DNA of 64,000 bases. Source: Catellatospora citrea (GTDB taxonomy: Bacteria; Actinomycetota; Actinomycetes; Mycobacteriales; Micromonosporaceae). A program made the translations under genes and the position numbers. Below the pieces are notes generated by a model. That model had not been told where the DNA came from. It saw only the letters and a program-made list of their open reading frames with translations, and searched no databases. This document shows, piece after piece, positions 26,635-35,403 of this stretch. The stretch lies in assembly GCF_003610235.1 (NCBI RefSeq), contig NZ_RAPR01000001.1, positions 868,001 through 932,000 on the forward strand. Reading direction: 5' to 3'. The stretch's first letter is position 1; each line of letters begins with the position of its first letter.

Positions 26635-28307
26635 CCACGCTCAGCCAGCGGCTCTCCCGATGGATGCAAGCCCGGATGATCAAAGGGGTCGTGCCCGGCC
26701 CCTACGACATCACGGTCCGCAAGGACCTGCGGGTGCCCATGGACGACGGCACCGAGCTGCTCGCCGACCTGATCACCCCCGTCGGCGAGGTCCGGCCGCC
26801 CCTGCCGACCGTCGTCATGCGCGGACCGTACGGCCGCCGCAGCACCGACACCCAGGCCCGCGCGCTCGCCCGCGAGGGATTCACCGTGCTGGCCCAGCGC
26901 TGCCGCGGCACCTGGGGCTCGGGCGGCGTGTTCCACCCACAGGTCGACGAGCAGCGCGACGGCATCGCGACCCACCGCTGGGTGCGGCGGCAGCCGTGGT
27001 TCACCGGCTCCGTCGCCACCTACGGCCCCAGCTACCTCGGCTACACCCAGTGGGCGGTGGCCGCACGGATGCAGCGCGACGACCCCGCCAACGCCCCCGA
27101 CGCGCTCTGCCTCATCACGACGATGCCCGACTTCGGTGCCATCACCTGGGACAACGGGGCGTTCTCGCTGCGCAACGCGCTCGGCTGGACGCAGATGATG
27201 GACCGCATGGCCAAGCGGCGCCTCCTCCCGCTGGTCCTGGCCATGCTGCGCCCCGACCCCAAGCTGACCAAGGCGTTCGGCGTGCTCCCGCTGAGCGCCG
27301 GCGACACCGTCGCGACCGACGGCCCGGTCGGCTGGTATCAGGACTGGGTCGCCCACGAGCGGCTCACCGACGAGTACTGGACGCAGCAGTCGCACACGGC
27401 CTCCGTGCCCGACGTCACCGCGCCCGTCTACATGATCACCGGCTGGTACGACATCTTCCTGCCCTGGCAGCTGCGCAATTACGCCCAGCTCGCCGCCGCC
27501 GGACGGCCGCCCCGCCTGACCATCGGCCCCTGGGGGCACGTCTCCGCCGGACTGGGCGGCCCGGCGCTGTCCGGGTCCGTCGCGTTCCTCAAGGAGCACC
27601 TGGCGAGCGGCCCGCACACCCGGGTCACGCCGGTGCGCGCCTTCCTCACCGGCGCGGAGCAGTGGCACGACCTGCCCGCATGGCCGCCACCCGGCACCAC
27701 CGCGCAGCCCTGGCACCTGCACGGATCAGGCCTGCTCAGCCAGGCCGCCCCCGACGGCGGCGTCACCCGCTACACCTACGACCCCGACGACCCCACCCCC
27801 GCCGTCGGCGGCCCGAGCCTGCAGCCGAACTCCGGTCCCCTCGACAACGCCGCCCACGAGCGCCGCGACGACGTCACCGTGTTCCGCACCGACCCGCTGG
27901 CCGCCGCGACCGTGCTGGCCGGAGAGCCGGTCGCCCGTATCCGGTTCCGCTCCTCGCAGCCCAGCGCGGACCTGTTCGTGCGCATCTGCGACGTGCACCC
28001 CGACGGCCGCGCCATGACCGTCTGCGACGGCATCCGCCGCATCGGCGGCGTCGCCGCAGCCGACCCGGAACCGGACCACGAGGGCTTCCGCGAGGTCGAG
28101 GTGCGGCTGTGGCCCACGTTCCACCGCTTCGCGGCGGGCCACCGCATCGGCGTGCAGATCAGCTCCGGAGCCCATCCGCGGTATGCCCGCAACCCCGGCA
28201 CCGGCGAACCCGCCGCGGTCGCGGCGACCACCCGGCGGGCCGAGCAGGAGATCTCCCACGCCACGGCCCGCCCCTCGCGGATCGACCTGCCGGTATGGCA
28301 GCCGTGA
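26631..28307 (+). CDS. CocE/NonD-family hydrolase (X-Pro dipeptidyl-peptidase S15-like)
   Basis: A 558-residue serine hydrolase. The N-terminal alpha/beta domain carries the nucleophile motif YGPSYLGYTQ with S134 and an oxyanion-hole region VMRGPYGRR; the acidic and histidine residues fall around GWYDIFLPW and GPWGHV. The C-terminal third is the jelly-roll domain of the family. Members cleave cocaine-like aryl esters, glutaryl-7-ACA amides or X-Pro peptides. There is no signal peptide. In this operon it probably releases an acid from an aromatic ester before or after ring hydroxylation. Confidence 0.88.
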   Translation: MTTLSQRLSRWMQARMIKGVVPGPYDITVRKDLRVPMDDGTELLADLITPVGEVRPPLPTVVMRGPYGRRSTDTQARALAREGFTVLAQRCRGTWGSGGVFHPQVDEQRDGIATHRWVRRQPWFTGSVATYGPSYLGYTQWAVAARMQRDDPANAPDALCLITTMPDFGAITWDNGAFSLRNALGWTQMMDRMAKRRLLPLVLAMLRPDPKLTKAFGVLPLSAGDTVATDGPVGWYQDWVAHERLTDEYWTQQSHTASVPDVTAPVYMITGWYDIFLPWQLRNYAQLAAAGRPPRLTIGPWGHVSAGLGGPALSGSVAFLKEHLASGPHTRVTPVRAFLTGAEQWHDLPAWPPPGTTAQPWHLHGSGLLSQAAPDGGVTRYTYDPDDPTPAVGGPSLQPNSGPLDNAAHERRDDVTVFRTDPLAAATVLAGEPVARIRFRSSQPSADLFVRICDVHPDGRAMTVCDGIRRIGGVAAADPEPDHEGFREVEVRLWPTFHRFAAGHRIGVQISSGAHPRYARNPGTGEPAAVAATTRRAEQEISHATARPSRIDLPVWQP

Positions 28308-28765
28308 CCGCGCCGACACCGGCACTCGAGCACGCGTTCGACGTGGAGGTCCACCTCGGACCGCTGGAGGATCACGGGGTCACCCGGGCCGGACACCGCC
28401 GCGTCGTGCCGATCGTCGGCGGGCGGGTCCGCGGGCTGTTCGAGGCGGAGATCCTGCCCGGAGGCGCGGACTGGCAGCTCGTACGCGCCGACGGGGCCAT
28501 CGAGATAGACACCCGCTACTCGGCGCGTACGGCCGACGGCGAGCACGTCTACCTGCGCACGTTCGGCGTCCGCAGCGGGCCGCCCGAGGTCCTCGCTGCC
28601 CTGCTGCGCGGCGACCCGGTGGACCCGTCCGAGTATTACTTCCGCATCGGCGTCCACCTGGAGACCTCCGCGCCCCGCCTCGCCCTGCTGGAGCAGTCGG
28701 TGTTCGTGGCCTCCGCGATCCGCGCGGCCGACCGCGTCCGCTACACCGCCTACCGGGTCACCTGA
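28295..28765 (+). CDS. DUF3237-domain protein
   Basis: A 156-residue protein with the DUF3237 pattern: EHAFDVEVHLG, RRVVPIVGGRVRGLFEAEILPGGADWQ, DTRYSARTADGEHVYLRTFGVR and YYFRIGVHLETS. The fold is a small beta-barrel; the function of the family is unsettled, but it often accompanies aromatic or terpenoid degradation genes. ATG 28295 overlaps the hydrolase end by 13 nt; GTG 28304 is an alternative start. Last gene of the operon. Confidence 0.75.
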   Translation: MAAVTAPTPALEHAFDVEVHLGPLEDHGVTRAGHRRVVPIVGGRVRGLFEAEILPGGADWQLVRADGAIEIDTRYSARTADGEHVYLRTFGVRSGPPEVLAALLRGDPVDPSEYYFRIGVHLETSAPRLALLEQSVFVASAIRAADRVRYTAYRVT

Positions 28766-28792
28766 CCTGCTTTCGATCCGCACCTTCGCCGG

Positions 28793-30030
28793 TCAGTCAC
28801 TCGGTCCGCTCAGCGCCGCCGCCTTGCGCAGCAGCACGGAGCGTTCACGCTGGTTGGCGCACAGCCGGGCGGCCAGCTCCAGCTCGGCGCGCGCCTCCGA
28901 TCGCCGCCCGAGCCGGGCCAGCAGCTCGCCGCGTACGGTCGGCACCAGGTGCGAACCGGGGAGCCGGTTCGACGCGATCAGCGCGTCCACGATGGCCAGG
29001 GCCTGCGCCGGGCCCGAGGCCATGGCCACCGCGACCGCCCGGTTGAGCTCGACAACCGGCGAGGGCGCGATCCGGTCGAGTGCCTCGTAGAGCACCACGA
29101 TCCGGTCCCAGTCGGTCGCCTCGACGGTCGGCGCCGAGGCGTGGGCGGCGGCGATCGCGGCCTGCAGGCCGTAGGGGCCGAGCCCGCGCGTCGACGCCCT
29201 GGCCAGCGCGTCCAGCCCACGGCGGATCGCCGAGAAGTCCCACCGCCGCCGGTCCTGGTCGGCCAGCAGGATCGGCGAACCGTCCGGGCCGGTCCGGGCC
29301 GGGAAGCGCGCGGCCGTCAGCTCGCACAGCGCGAGCAGGCCGTGCACCTCGGGCTCGTCCGGCTGCAGCGCCGCCAGCGTGCGGGCCAGCCGGATCGCCT
29401 CGTACGCGACGTCGGTGCGCAGCAGCCGGTCGCCCGACGTGGCCGTCGACCCCTCGGTGAAGATCACGTAGATGACGCTGAGCACGCCGCCCAGCCGCTC
29501 CCGGCGCTCGCCGGCCGGCGGCAGCGCGAACGGCACCCCGGCCGCCGCGATCGTCTTCTTTGCCCGGGTGATGCGGGCCTGCACGGTCGGCACGGACACC
29601 AGGAACGCGCGGGCGATCTGTTCGCTGGACAGCCCGCGACCACGCGCAGGGTCAGCGCCACCCGGGCCTCCGGGGAGAGCACCGGGTGGCAGCTGACGAA
29701 CATCAGCGCCAGGACGTCGTCGTCGATCCGGTCCGGGTCGATGTCGTCGTCGACCGCCGAGTCCGCCATCGTGTCGGCCGCCAGCAGCGCATATCGATCA
29801 TGCAGGGCGGTCCGGCGGCGGATCGCGTCGATCGCCCGCCGCCGGGCCGCGGCCATCAGCCAACCCGCCGGATTCGCCGGAGCAGCCATCGGCCATGACA
29901 CGAGCGCCTCGGCCACCGCCTCCTGGGCCGCGTCCTCGGCCAGCCCGAAATCGCCGGTGAACCGGGTCAGCGCGGCGACGATCCGGGCCGACTCGATCCG
30001 CCAGACGGCCTCGACGTCGGCCGTGGCCAT
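28793..30030 (-). pseudogene. ECF42-type sigma factor gene (DUF6596, TPR C-terminus) with a frameshift
   Basis: Two overlapping frames together make one ECF sigma factor. The first part (from ATG 30030) holds region 2 (FGLAEDAAQEAVAEAL, ARRRAIDAIRRRTAL) and runs to LTLRVVAG; the expected continuation GLSSEQIARAFLVSVPTVQARITRAKKTI is in another frame. Comparing the two frames, one G is missing at about 29632-29636 (CAGCCCGC where CAGGCCCGC would restore it). The second part carries region 4, the DUF6596 segment and the TPR-like C-terminal extension, ending at 28793. In ECF42 systems this protein, encoded beside a DGPF protein, directs RNA polymerase to the DGPF promoter. Either a real pseudogene or a sequencing error. 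Confidence 0.85.
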
Positions 30031-30073
30031 CAGGTCGGGCCGTCCCGCTCGGGTCCGGGCGGGTCCGTGACGA

Positions 30074-30445
30074 TCATTGGTCGACCTGCGGGACCTCGTC
30101 GCTTTCGGGCACCCGCCGGACCTCGACCTTGGCCCCGCGGGGCGCCGGGACGCGCTTGGCCCACTCGACCGCCTCCTGTTTCGAGGCGACATCGAGCAGG
30201 AAGAAGCCCCCGAACAGTTCCTTGGTCTCCCCGTACGGCCCGTCCGTGACGACCGGGGCCTCGCCGCTGAAGTCGACCACCACGCCCTTGCCCGGATCGT
30301 CCAGCCCCTCGGCCGCGACGTAGACGCCTGCCTTGAACAGGTCCTCGATGAACTGGCGGGACCTGGCGATCATCTCGTCGATGTCGGCCATCATCGCCGC
30401 GTTCGACTCGTCGGTGCCCCGCATGATCAGCATGTACTTCGACAA
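30074..30445 (-). CDS. YCII-related/DGPF-domain protein
   Basis: A 123-residue protein with the family pattern KYMLIMRG, the active-site-like segment VVTDGPYGETKELFGGFFLLD (a DGP-Y/F motif variant) and a conserved His/Lys-rich end. TTG 30445 is chosen as start because AAGGAG stands 7 nt before it; the first ATG (30433) would remove the first strand. DGPF proteins are the usual partners of ECF42 sigma factors, and this one is immediately upstream of the frameshifted sigma gene in the same direction. Biochemical role not established. Confidence 0.88.
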   Translation of the reverse strand: MSKYMLIMRGTDESNAAMMADIDEMIARSRQFIEDLFKAGVYVAAEGLDDPGKGVVVDFSGEAPVVTDGPYGETKELFGGFFLLDVASKQEAVEWAKRVPAPRGAKVEVRRVPESDEVPQVDQ

Positions 30446-30493
30446 CGCATTCTCCTTGTCCGGCGGGCCGCCTCTCGGCTCTCGCACCCTCAC

Positions 30494-30520
30494 GTCGAAC
30501 GAGCGGCCCGCGGATCGACA
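30494..30520 (-). promoter_or_regulatory. ECF42-type promoter candidate before the DGPF gene
   Basis: Minus strand TGTCGA (30520-30515), 17-bp spacer, CGAC (30497-30494). From memory, ECF42 promoters have a TGTCGA -35 and a CGA-type -10. The candidate stands about 50 bp before the TTG start of the DGPF gene. Confidence 0.45.
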
Positions 30521-30561
30521 CGGCCGAGGAGAAGTGTCCCGCCGCACCCCGACCGGGCGTC

Positions 30562-30589
30562 AACTTTCTACTTGCACAAGTGGAAAGTT
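30562..30589. promoter_or_regulatory. 28-bp palindromic operator
   Basis: AACTTTCTACTTG (30562-30574) and CAAGTGGAAAGTT (30577-30589) pair at 12 of 13 positions around a CA spacer. The site overlaps the -35 of the membrane-protein gene and is close to the divergent DGPF promoter. A winged-helix regulator gene is second in the operon, so it is the likely binder. Confidence 0.7.
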
Positions 30590-30601
30590 ATCTCGTATTG
30601 T
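30572..30601 (+). promoter_or_regulatory. Promoter giving a probable leaderless mRNA
   Basis: TTGCAC (30572-30577), 18-bp spacer, TATTGT (30596-30601). Transcription would begin about 7 bp later, at or within a base or two of ATG 30609. No ribosome-binding site precedes that ATG, which agrees with a leaderless message. Confidence 0.6.
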
Positions 30602-30608
30602 TTCCGTC

Positions 30609-31073
30609 ATGGAAAGTATTGAGGTCGCGGAGCAGCTCAAAGCGGCCGAGCGCGGAGCCGCCGCCCCCTACGTCGACTACCCGCCCACCCCGTGGTGGTA
30701 TGCCCCGTCCGTCGGCGCGTGGGTCGCCGCCATGATCGGCACGTTCACCTGGTGGCGCGAGAACGCCGGCCTGTTCGTGGGATCGCTGGTCGCCCTTATC
30801 GCCGTCGAGATCCTGTTCATCACCTGGATGCGCCGTCGGCACGGCGCGCTGCCCATGCCGGGCAAGGGCACGCCGCCCGTCGAGATCGCCGGAGTCTGGC
30901 GCGGATACGCGGCGGCACTGCCCGTGATCGCGCTGCTCGTCGCGGCCGCCTGGCTGCTCGGCGGCGTCCCGGCCGCCGCTCTCGCCGGATTCGTCCTCGT
31001 GACCGCCGGCCTGGCCGTCTACGAACGCCGCTACGCCGTGGCCGCCGCCAAGACCCGGGCCCGCCTGCAATGA
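30609..31073 (+). CDS. Small integral membrane protein of unknown function
   Basis: A 154-residue protein with a short soluble N-terminus and four hydrophobic segments (around GAWVAAMIGTFTWW, AGLFVGSLVALIAVEILF, YAAALPVIALLVAAAWLL and AALAGFVLVTAGLAVY). I do not recognise a named family. ATG 30609 is supported by a promoter whose start point would coincide with it. It is coupled by ATGA to the winged-helix regulator, a common arrangement in which a small regulator controls itself and a membrane partner. Confidence 0.8.
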   Translation: MESIEVAEQLKAAERGAAAPYVDYPPTPWWYAPSVGAWVAAMIGTFTWWRENAGLFVGSLVALIAVEILFITWMRRRHGALPMPGKGTPPVEIAGVWRGYAAALPVIALLVAAAWLLGGVPAAALAGFVLVTAGLAVYERRYAVAAAKTRARLQ

Positions 31074-31357
31074 TCGACGACCTGGATCCGGTCATCCACG
31101 TGCCCAAGCGCCTGGCGGCCATGGCCGTCCTGGCCAACGCGCCGTCGGTGTCCTTCCGGTTCCTCAAGGACCATCTGCGGCTCACCGAGTCGGATCTGTC
31201 GAAGCAGATGTCCACACTGGAGTCGGCAGGCTACGTCAGCGCGGCGAAGGACGGTCACGGCCGCGGCAGCAGCACGACCTACCGGATCACGAAGGCCGGG
31301 CAGCACGCCTACGAGCGCCACTGTGCGGCATTGCGGGCGCTGATCGGAGGCTCCTGA
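31070..31357 (+). CDS. Winged-helix transcriptional regulator (single-domain)
   Basis: A 95-residue DNA-binding protein of the 'transcriptional regulator' (HTH_34/MarR-like) type: HVPKRLAAMAVLANAPSVSF, FLKDHLRLTESDLSKQMSTLESAGYVSAAK, and wing RGSSTTYRITKAGQHAYERH. Such single-domain regulators act as dimers, usually as local repressors. The 28-bp dyad over the operon promoter is the obvious site. It overlaps the membrane-protein stop by 4 nt. Confidence 0.9.
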   Translation: MIDDLDPVIHVPKRLAAMAVLANAPSVSFRFLKDHLRLTESDLSKQMSTLESAGYVSAAKDGHGRGSSTTYRITKAGQHAYERHCAALRALIGGS

Positions 31358-31379
31358 CGCCCGGCCCCGGGCGACGGAG

Positions 31380-31784
31380 CTACTCGCCCTTCGGGTCCGG
31401 GCAGCTGATCTGGACCGTCACGGTGCCGGTCTGCCCGTTGGCGGTGACCGTGATGACAGCCTGGCCGGACCAGGTCGGGTGGGTGTCGGCCCAGGCGTTG
31501 TGGAGGTAGCCCAGACCGTTGCCGCTGCCGTCGGTGGTGAAGGTGTCGTCGTGGTCGAAGCCGCGCGCGGTCGCCGCGGTGTACACGGTGTTGGGCAGGC
31601 CGCCGGTCACCGCGACGTACACCTGCGCACCGAGGTCGTTGCAGCCGTCGAGAGTGCTGGTCAGTCGGCCGACCGAGGTCTGCGCGGTGTCGGCGAGGGC
31701 GACCTCGTGGGCGAGGAGCGTCGTGGCGAGCGCGAAGCCGGCGATGCCGAGCGCCCGGTACGCGTTGATCCGAAGGGTGGACAC
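31380..31784 (-). CDS. Secreted protein of unknown function
   Basis: A 134-residue protein with an N-terminal signal peptide (basic start, hydrophobic ALGIAGFALATTLLA, likely cleavage near ALA-DT around residue 33). The mature part has two Cys (DGCNDLG and SCPDP) that could form a disulfide, and an Ig-like beta-strand pattern (AVITVTANGQTGTVTVQISC). GTG 31784 is chosen because the signal peptide begins there and GGGG precedes it. No homologous family recognised. Convergent with the regulator gene. Confidence 0.65.
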   Translation of the reverse strand: MSTLRINAYRALGIAGFALATTLLAHEVALADTAQTSVGRLTSTLDGCNDLGAQVYVAVTGGLPNTVYTAATARGFDHDDTFTTDGSGNGLGYLHNAWADTHPTWSGQAVITVTANGQTGTVTVQISCPDPKGE

Positions 31785-32044
31785 GTTGACCCCGTTTCGT
31801 GACACTCCCGGCGGCGTGTCCGCCGAGACTGCCGACCACAGTAGACAGTCGTCACGCCCCATGGGGGACACGCACCGGCGCGGGCCGTCCACCCAAGGCC
31901 GCCCGGCGGCTCGGGATGCACCGTAACCGGGTTCAGCTGACCAGCCGAATCATGCACGAACCACGCCGCGCCGGGCGATAATGGTGCGGGACCCCCGTCG
32001 AACATGGACCGCACCACGTCCATGCGCACGATGGGAGGCAGACG

Positions 32045-33781
32045 ATGGCACGCACGGTGGCAGATCTGATGGTCGCGACGCTCAAGGCGTCGGGCGTGCG
32101 CCGGATGTACGGGGTGCCCGGCGACTCGCTCAACGGCCTCACCGACGCGCTGCGCCGCGACGGCGGCATCACCTGGCAGCACGTACGCCACGAGGAGGCC
32201 GCGGCGTTCGCCGCCGCGGGCGAGGCCGCGGTGACCGGCGAGCTGGCGGTCTGCGCGGGCAGCTGCGGGCCCGGCAACCTGCACCTGATCAACGGCCTGT
32301 TCGACGCCGACCGCAGCCGCGTGCCCGTGCTGGCGATCGCCGCCCAGATCCCCCGCGACGAGATCGGCTCCGGCTACTTCCAGGAGACCCACCCGCAGGA
32401 CCTGTTCCGCGAGTGCTCCGTGTACACCGAACTCGTCAGCATCCCGAGCCAGCTGCCGTGGGTCCTGCAGATCGCGATGCGCACGGCGCTGGCGCGCAGC
32501 GGGGTCGCCGTCGTCGTGGTGCCCGGGGAGGTCTTCCTCGCCGACGCGCCGGCCGACGCCAAACCGATGACGATCCGCCCCGTGACGCCGCTGATCCGGC
32601 CCGCCGACGCCGCGCTCGACGCCGCGGCCGCGGTCCTGAACGCCGCCGAGCGGGTGACCATCCTCGCCGGGGCGGGCTGTGCGGGCGCCCACGACCGGCT
32701 GCTCGCGATCGCCGGAGCGCTGCAGGCGCCGGTCGTGCACGCGTTCCGCGGCAAGGAGTTCGTCGAGTACGACAACCCGTACGACGTGGGCATGACCGGG
32801 CTGATCGGCTTCAGCTCGGGCTATCGGGCGATGGAGCACTGCGACGCGCTGCTCATGCTCGGCACCGACTTCCCCTACCGGCAGTTCTATCCCGAGGGCG
32901 TGCCGGTGGTGCAGGTCGACGTGCGGGGCGAGCAGATCGGCCGCCGGGTGCCCGTCGACGTGCCGCTCGTCGGCACCGTCCGCGACACTGTCGACGCCCT
33001 GCTGCCCAGGCTCACCGCCAAGACCGGCTCGGCGCACCTGGACCGGATGACCGCCCACTACCGGCGCGCCCGTAGCAGGCTCGACAGCCTCGCGAAGTCC
33101 GCCGCCGACGAGTCGCCGCTGCACCCGCAGCACGTCACCGCCGTCATCGACCGGCTCGCCGCCGACGACGCCGTCTTCACCGCCGATGTCGGCACGCCGT
33201 GCATCTGGGCGGCCCGCTACCTGCACATGAACGGGCGGCGGCGGCTCATCGGCTCCTTCAACCACGGGTCCATGGCCAACGCCCTGCCGCAGGCCATCGG
33301 CGCGCAGGCCGAGCACCCCGACCGCCAGGTCGTGTCGCTGTCGGGAGACGGCGGGCTGGCGATGCTGCTCGGCGAATTGATCACGCTGCACCAGATGCAG
33401 TTGCCGGTGAAGGTCGTCGTGTTCAACAACGGCTCGCTGTCGTTCGTGGAACTGGAGATGAAGGCCGCGGGCTTCGTCACCTTCGCCACCGACCTGGACA
33501 ACCCTGACTTCGCCGCGATCGCCGAGGCCGCCGGGCTGTTCGGGGCACGCGTGGACAAGGCAGGCGACCTGGAGGACGCGCTCCGGGCGGCCTTCGCGCA
33601 CCCCGGCGCGGCGCTGGTCGACGTGCGCACCGCCCGACACGAGCTGTCCCTGCCGCCCAAGCTCACCTTCGGCCAGATCAAGGGCTTCACGCTGTACGCC
33701 ACCAGGACCATCCTGTCCGGCCGCGGCTCGGAGATCGTCGAACTGGCCAAGACGAACCTGCGCGACCTCGACGCCGAATGA
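32045..33781 (+). CDS. poxB: Pyruvate dehydrogenase (quinone)/pyruvate oxidase, PoxB type
   Basis: A 578-residue thiamine-diphosphate enzyme. N-terminal Pyr domain: MYGVPGDSLNGL and catalytic Glu in HVRHEEAAAFAAAGEA; central FAD domain; C-terminal PP domain with SGDGGLAMLLGEL and NNGSLSFVELE (the GDG...NN ThDP/Mg motif). PoxB decarboxylates pyruvate to acetate and CO2 and passes electrons to membrane quinones. The C-terminal GFTLYATRTILSGRG segment corresponds to the region that becomes the membrane-binding arm in PoxB. ATG 32045 follows GGGAGG. Monocistronic by spacing. Acetolactate-synthase-like relatives are an alternative, but the motifs and length fit PoxB best. Confidence 0.88.
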   Translation: MARTVADLMVATLKASGVRRMYGVPGDSLNGLTDALRRDGGITWQHVRHEEAAAFAAAGEAAVTGELAVCAGSCGPGNLHLINGLFDADRSRVPVLAIAAQIPRDEIGSGYFQETHPQDLFRECSVYTELVSIPSQLPWVLQIAMRTALARSGVAVVVVPGEVFLADAPADAKPMTIRPVTPLIRPADAALDAAAAVLNAAERVTILAGAGCAGAHDRLLAIAGALQAPVVHAFRGKEFVEYDNPYDVGMTGLIGFSSGYRAMEHCDALLMLGTDFPYRQFYPEGVPVVQVDVRGEQIGRRVPVDVPLVGTVRDTVDALLPRLTAKTGSAHLDRMTAHYRRARSRLDSLAKSAADESPLHPQHVTAVIDRLAADDAVFTADVGTPCIWAARYLHMNGRRRLIGSFNHGSMANALPQAIGAQAEHPDRQVVSLSGDGGLAMLLGELITLHQMQLPVKVVVFNNGSLSFVELEMKAAGFVTFATDLDNPDFAAIAEAAGLFGARVDKAGDLEDALRAAFAHPGAALVDVRTARHELSLPPKLTFGQIKGFTLYATRTILSGRGSEIVELAKTNLRDLDAE

Positions 33782-33935
33782 CCGGCGCGCCCGGCCGCTG
33801 AACAGCGGGACAACCTGACCACAACCGCGTCACAACCCCGGTCGCGTTCGCTGTGCGCAGCGGCCGGGACCACCGGCCCGTTCCCGGCACAGCAGCCGTG
33901 CGGTCCACCGGACCCGCGGCGGAACGGAGTCCCCC

Positions 33936-34529
33936 ATGCAGACCCCATCCCTCCTCCGCAGGATCGGCGTGTTCGGCGCGCTGACCGGCGTCGCGCTCGC
34001 GGCGGGCCTCGCCGCCGGCAGCCCTGCGCAGGCCGCCACCACGCTGAAGGTCGCGACCGTCATCTGCAACGAGGAGACCGACGAGATCGGCGACGACAGC
34101 CCGTACTTCCTGGTCTTCGCCGCCAGCACGACCAACCCCGGGGCGACGGCCTTCGGCAAGTGGGGCCCTGGCGGCTGGGACGACGAGATCGCCAGCGGCG
34201 ACTCGTACAGCCCGAACGCCTCGATCGCCAGCGGCGTGAGCAGCAGCAGCTGGCGGCTCATCTCGCTGATGGTGGAGGAGGACTACGACAACGACCTCAC
34301 GGCCGGTGAGATCGCCTGGATCGGCAACAACATGTACAACCAGTACCAGGTCTCGTTCTGGAAGCCGACCTCGACGATGATCTCCGAAATGCGCGCCACG
34401 CTGCGCAACACCACCGCCCTGTACCTGTCCAACGACGACATGGTCGCCACGGCCAGCAGCACCATCGGCAGCTACGCCAGCTACATCGGCGACGGCGGCA
34501 ACTACCAGGTCCGGTACACCCTGCCTTGA
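33936..34529 (+). CDS. Secreted protein of unknown function
   Basis: A 197-residue exported protein: signal peptide of about 33 residues (LLRRIGVFGALTGVALAAGLAAGSPAQA, cleavage at AQA-AT). The mature protein starts with a beta-rich segment LKVATVICNEETDEIGDDSPYFLVF and is Ser/Asp/Tyr-rich; only one Cys. I do not recognise the family. CGGAACGGAG lies before ATG 33936. Intergenic distance to poxB is 154 bp, so it probably has its own promoter. Confidence 0.75.
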   Translation: MQTPSLLRRIGVFGALTGVALAAGLAAGSPAQAATTLKVATVICNEETDEIGDDSPYFLVFAASTTNPGATAFGKWGPGGWDDEIASGDSYSPNASIASGVSSSSWRLISLMVEEDYDNDLTAGEIAWIGNNMYNQYQVSFWKPTSTMISEMRATLRNTTALYLSNDDMVATASSTIGSYASYIGDGGNYQVRYTLP

Positions 34530-34582
34530 TCACTGCACCGTGCCGGTGGTGGCCCGACGGCCGCCACCGGCCACGCCGTGTG

Positions 34583-35344
34583 TCAGCGCTCGTCGAGGCC
34601 GACCTCGTGAAGCCGGCCGTCCGGTCCCACCCGGAACAGGCGCGGCGGCCCCATCGCTGCCCGTATCCGCGCGTACTCGGCCTCCCGGGCGGCCTGCTCG
34701 GCACCGGTCGGGTCGGTGACCCGGAAGCTGTGCATGTGCACGTCGGTCACGTCGACGTCGCCCGGCTCGGGCATGCCTTCCAGGACGAACCCGAACAGTT
34801 CCCGGAGGGCGTCCTCGCCGAGTTCGAGCGGGTGGAACGGCAGCGGGTAGGGCTCGTCGTCGTCAGGCCAGCCCGACTCGGGGTCAACCGGATGTTCGCC
34901 GGCCCAGTAGGGCAGCTCGAACGCGTACGGCTCGCCGATGTTCTCGACGATGCCACTGTCCGGGGACAGGCTCAGCGACCTGACCAGCCGACCGTCCTCC
35001 CAGACCGCGAAGCACAGCCAGTCGACGGCGGAGTGCATCCCGTGCATGACGATCCGCCTGCCCGCACCTAGTGCGAGCAGGTGTTGCGGCAGCTCCGACG
35101 GCCGGTCGAGGACCAGCCGCCGGTCGCCGAAGATTTCCGCCCCGGCCAGCACGGCGACGTTGGTGACGTCGTCGGCCGGGTTGGTGTCGTCGAGGGTGGT
35201 CTCCTCGTCCCACTCGACCTGGTAGCCGGGGTGAATGCGCCGTACCGCCTGTCGGGCCTCCGCCCGTGCCGCAGGGACCGCACCCAGCAGGGCTGGGCGC
35301 AGGTCCCCGTCGACGAAGGCCAGTAACGCCGTCTTCGCACCCAC
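34583..35344 (-). CDS. DUF6928-family protein
   Basis: A 253-residue soluble protein matching an actinobacterial family of unknown function: start MGAKTALLAFVDGDLRPALL, middle DRPSELPQHLLALGAGRRIVMHGMHSAVDWLCFAVWEDG, then SLSLSPDSGIVENIGEPYAFELPYWAGEHPV. No catalytic residues are known to me. GTG 35344 is the family-typical start. It ends 54 bp from the convergent secreted-protein gene. Confidence 0.8.
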   Translation of the reverse strand: MGAKTALLAFVDGDLRPALLGAVPAARAEARQAVRRIHPGYQVEWDEETTLDDTNPADDVTNVAVLAGAEIFGDRRLVLDRPSELPQHLLALGAGRRIVMHGMHSAVDWLCFAVWEDGRLVRSLSLSPDSGIVENIGEPYAFELPYWAGEHPVDPESGWPDDDEPYPLPFHPLELGEDALRELFGFVLEGMPEPGDVDVTDVHMHSFRVTDPTGAEQAAREAEYARIRAAMGPPRLFRVGPDGRLHEVGLDER

Positions 35345-35403
35345 CGCGTCTCCCCACGCTCCACCGGACCGAGGACACGCACCTTAGTGCGGTGGTCGGA
35401 CGT

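Noticed and set aside
31661..33640. 659-codon antisense frame over poxB
   Set aside because: Shadow frame without motifs; the sense strand has the complete ThDP enzyme.
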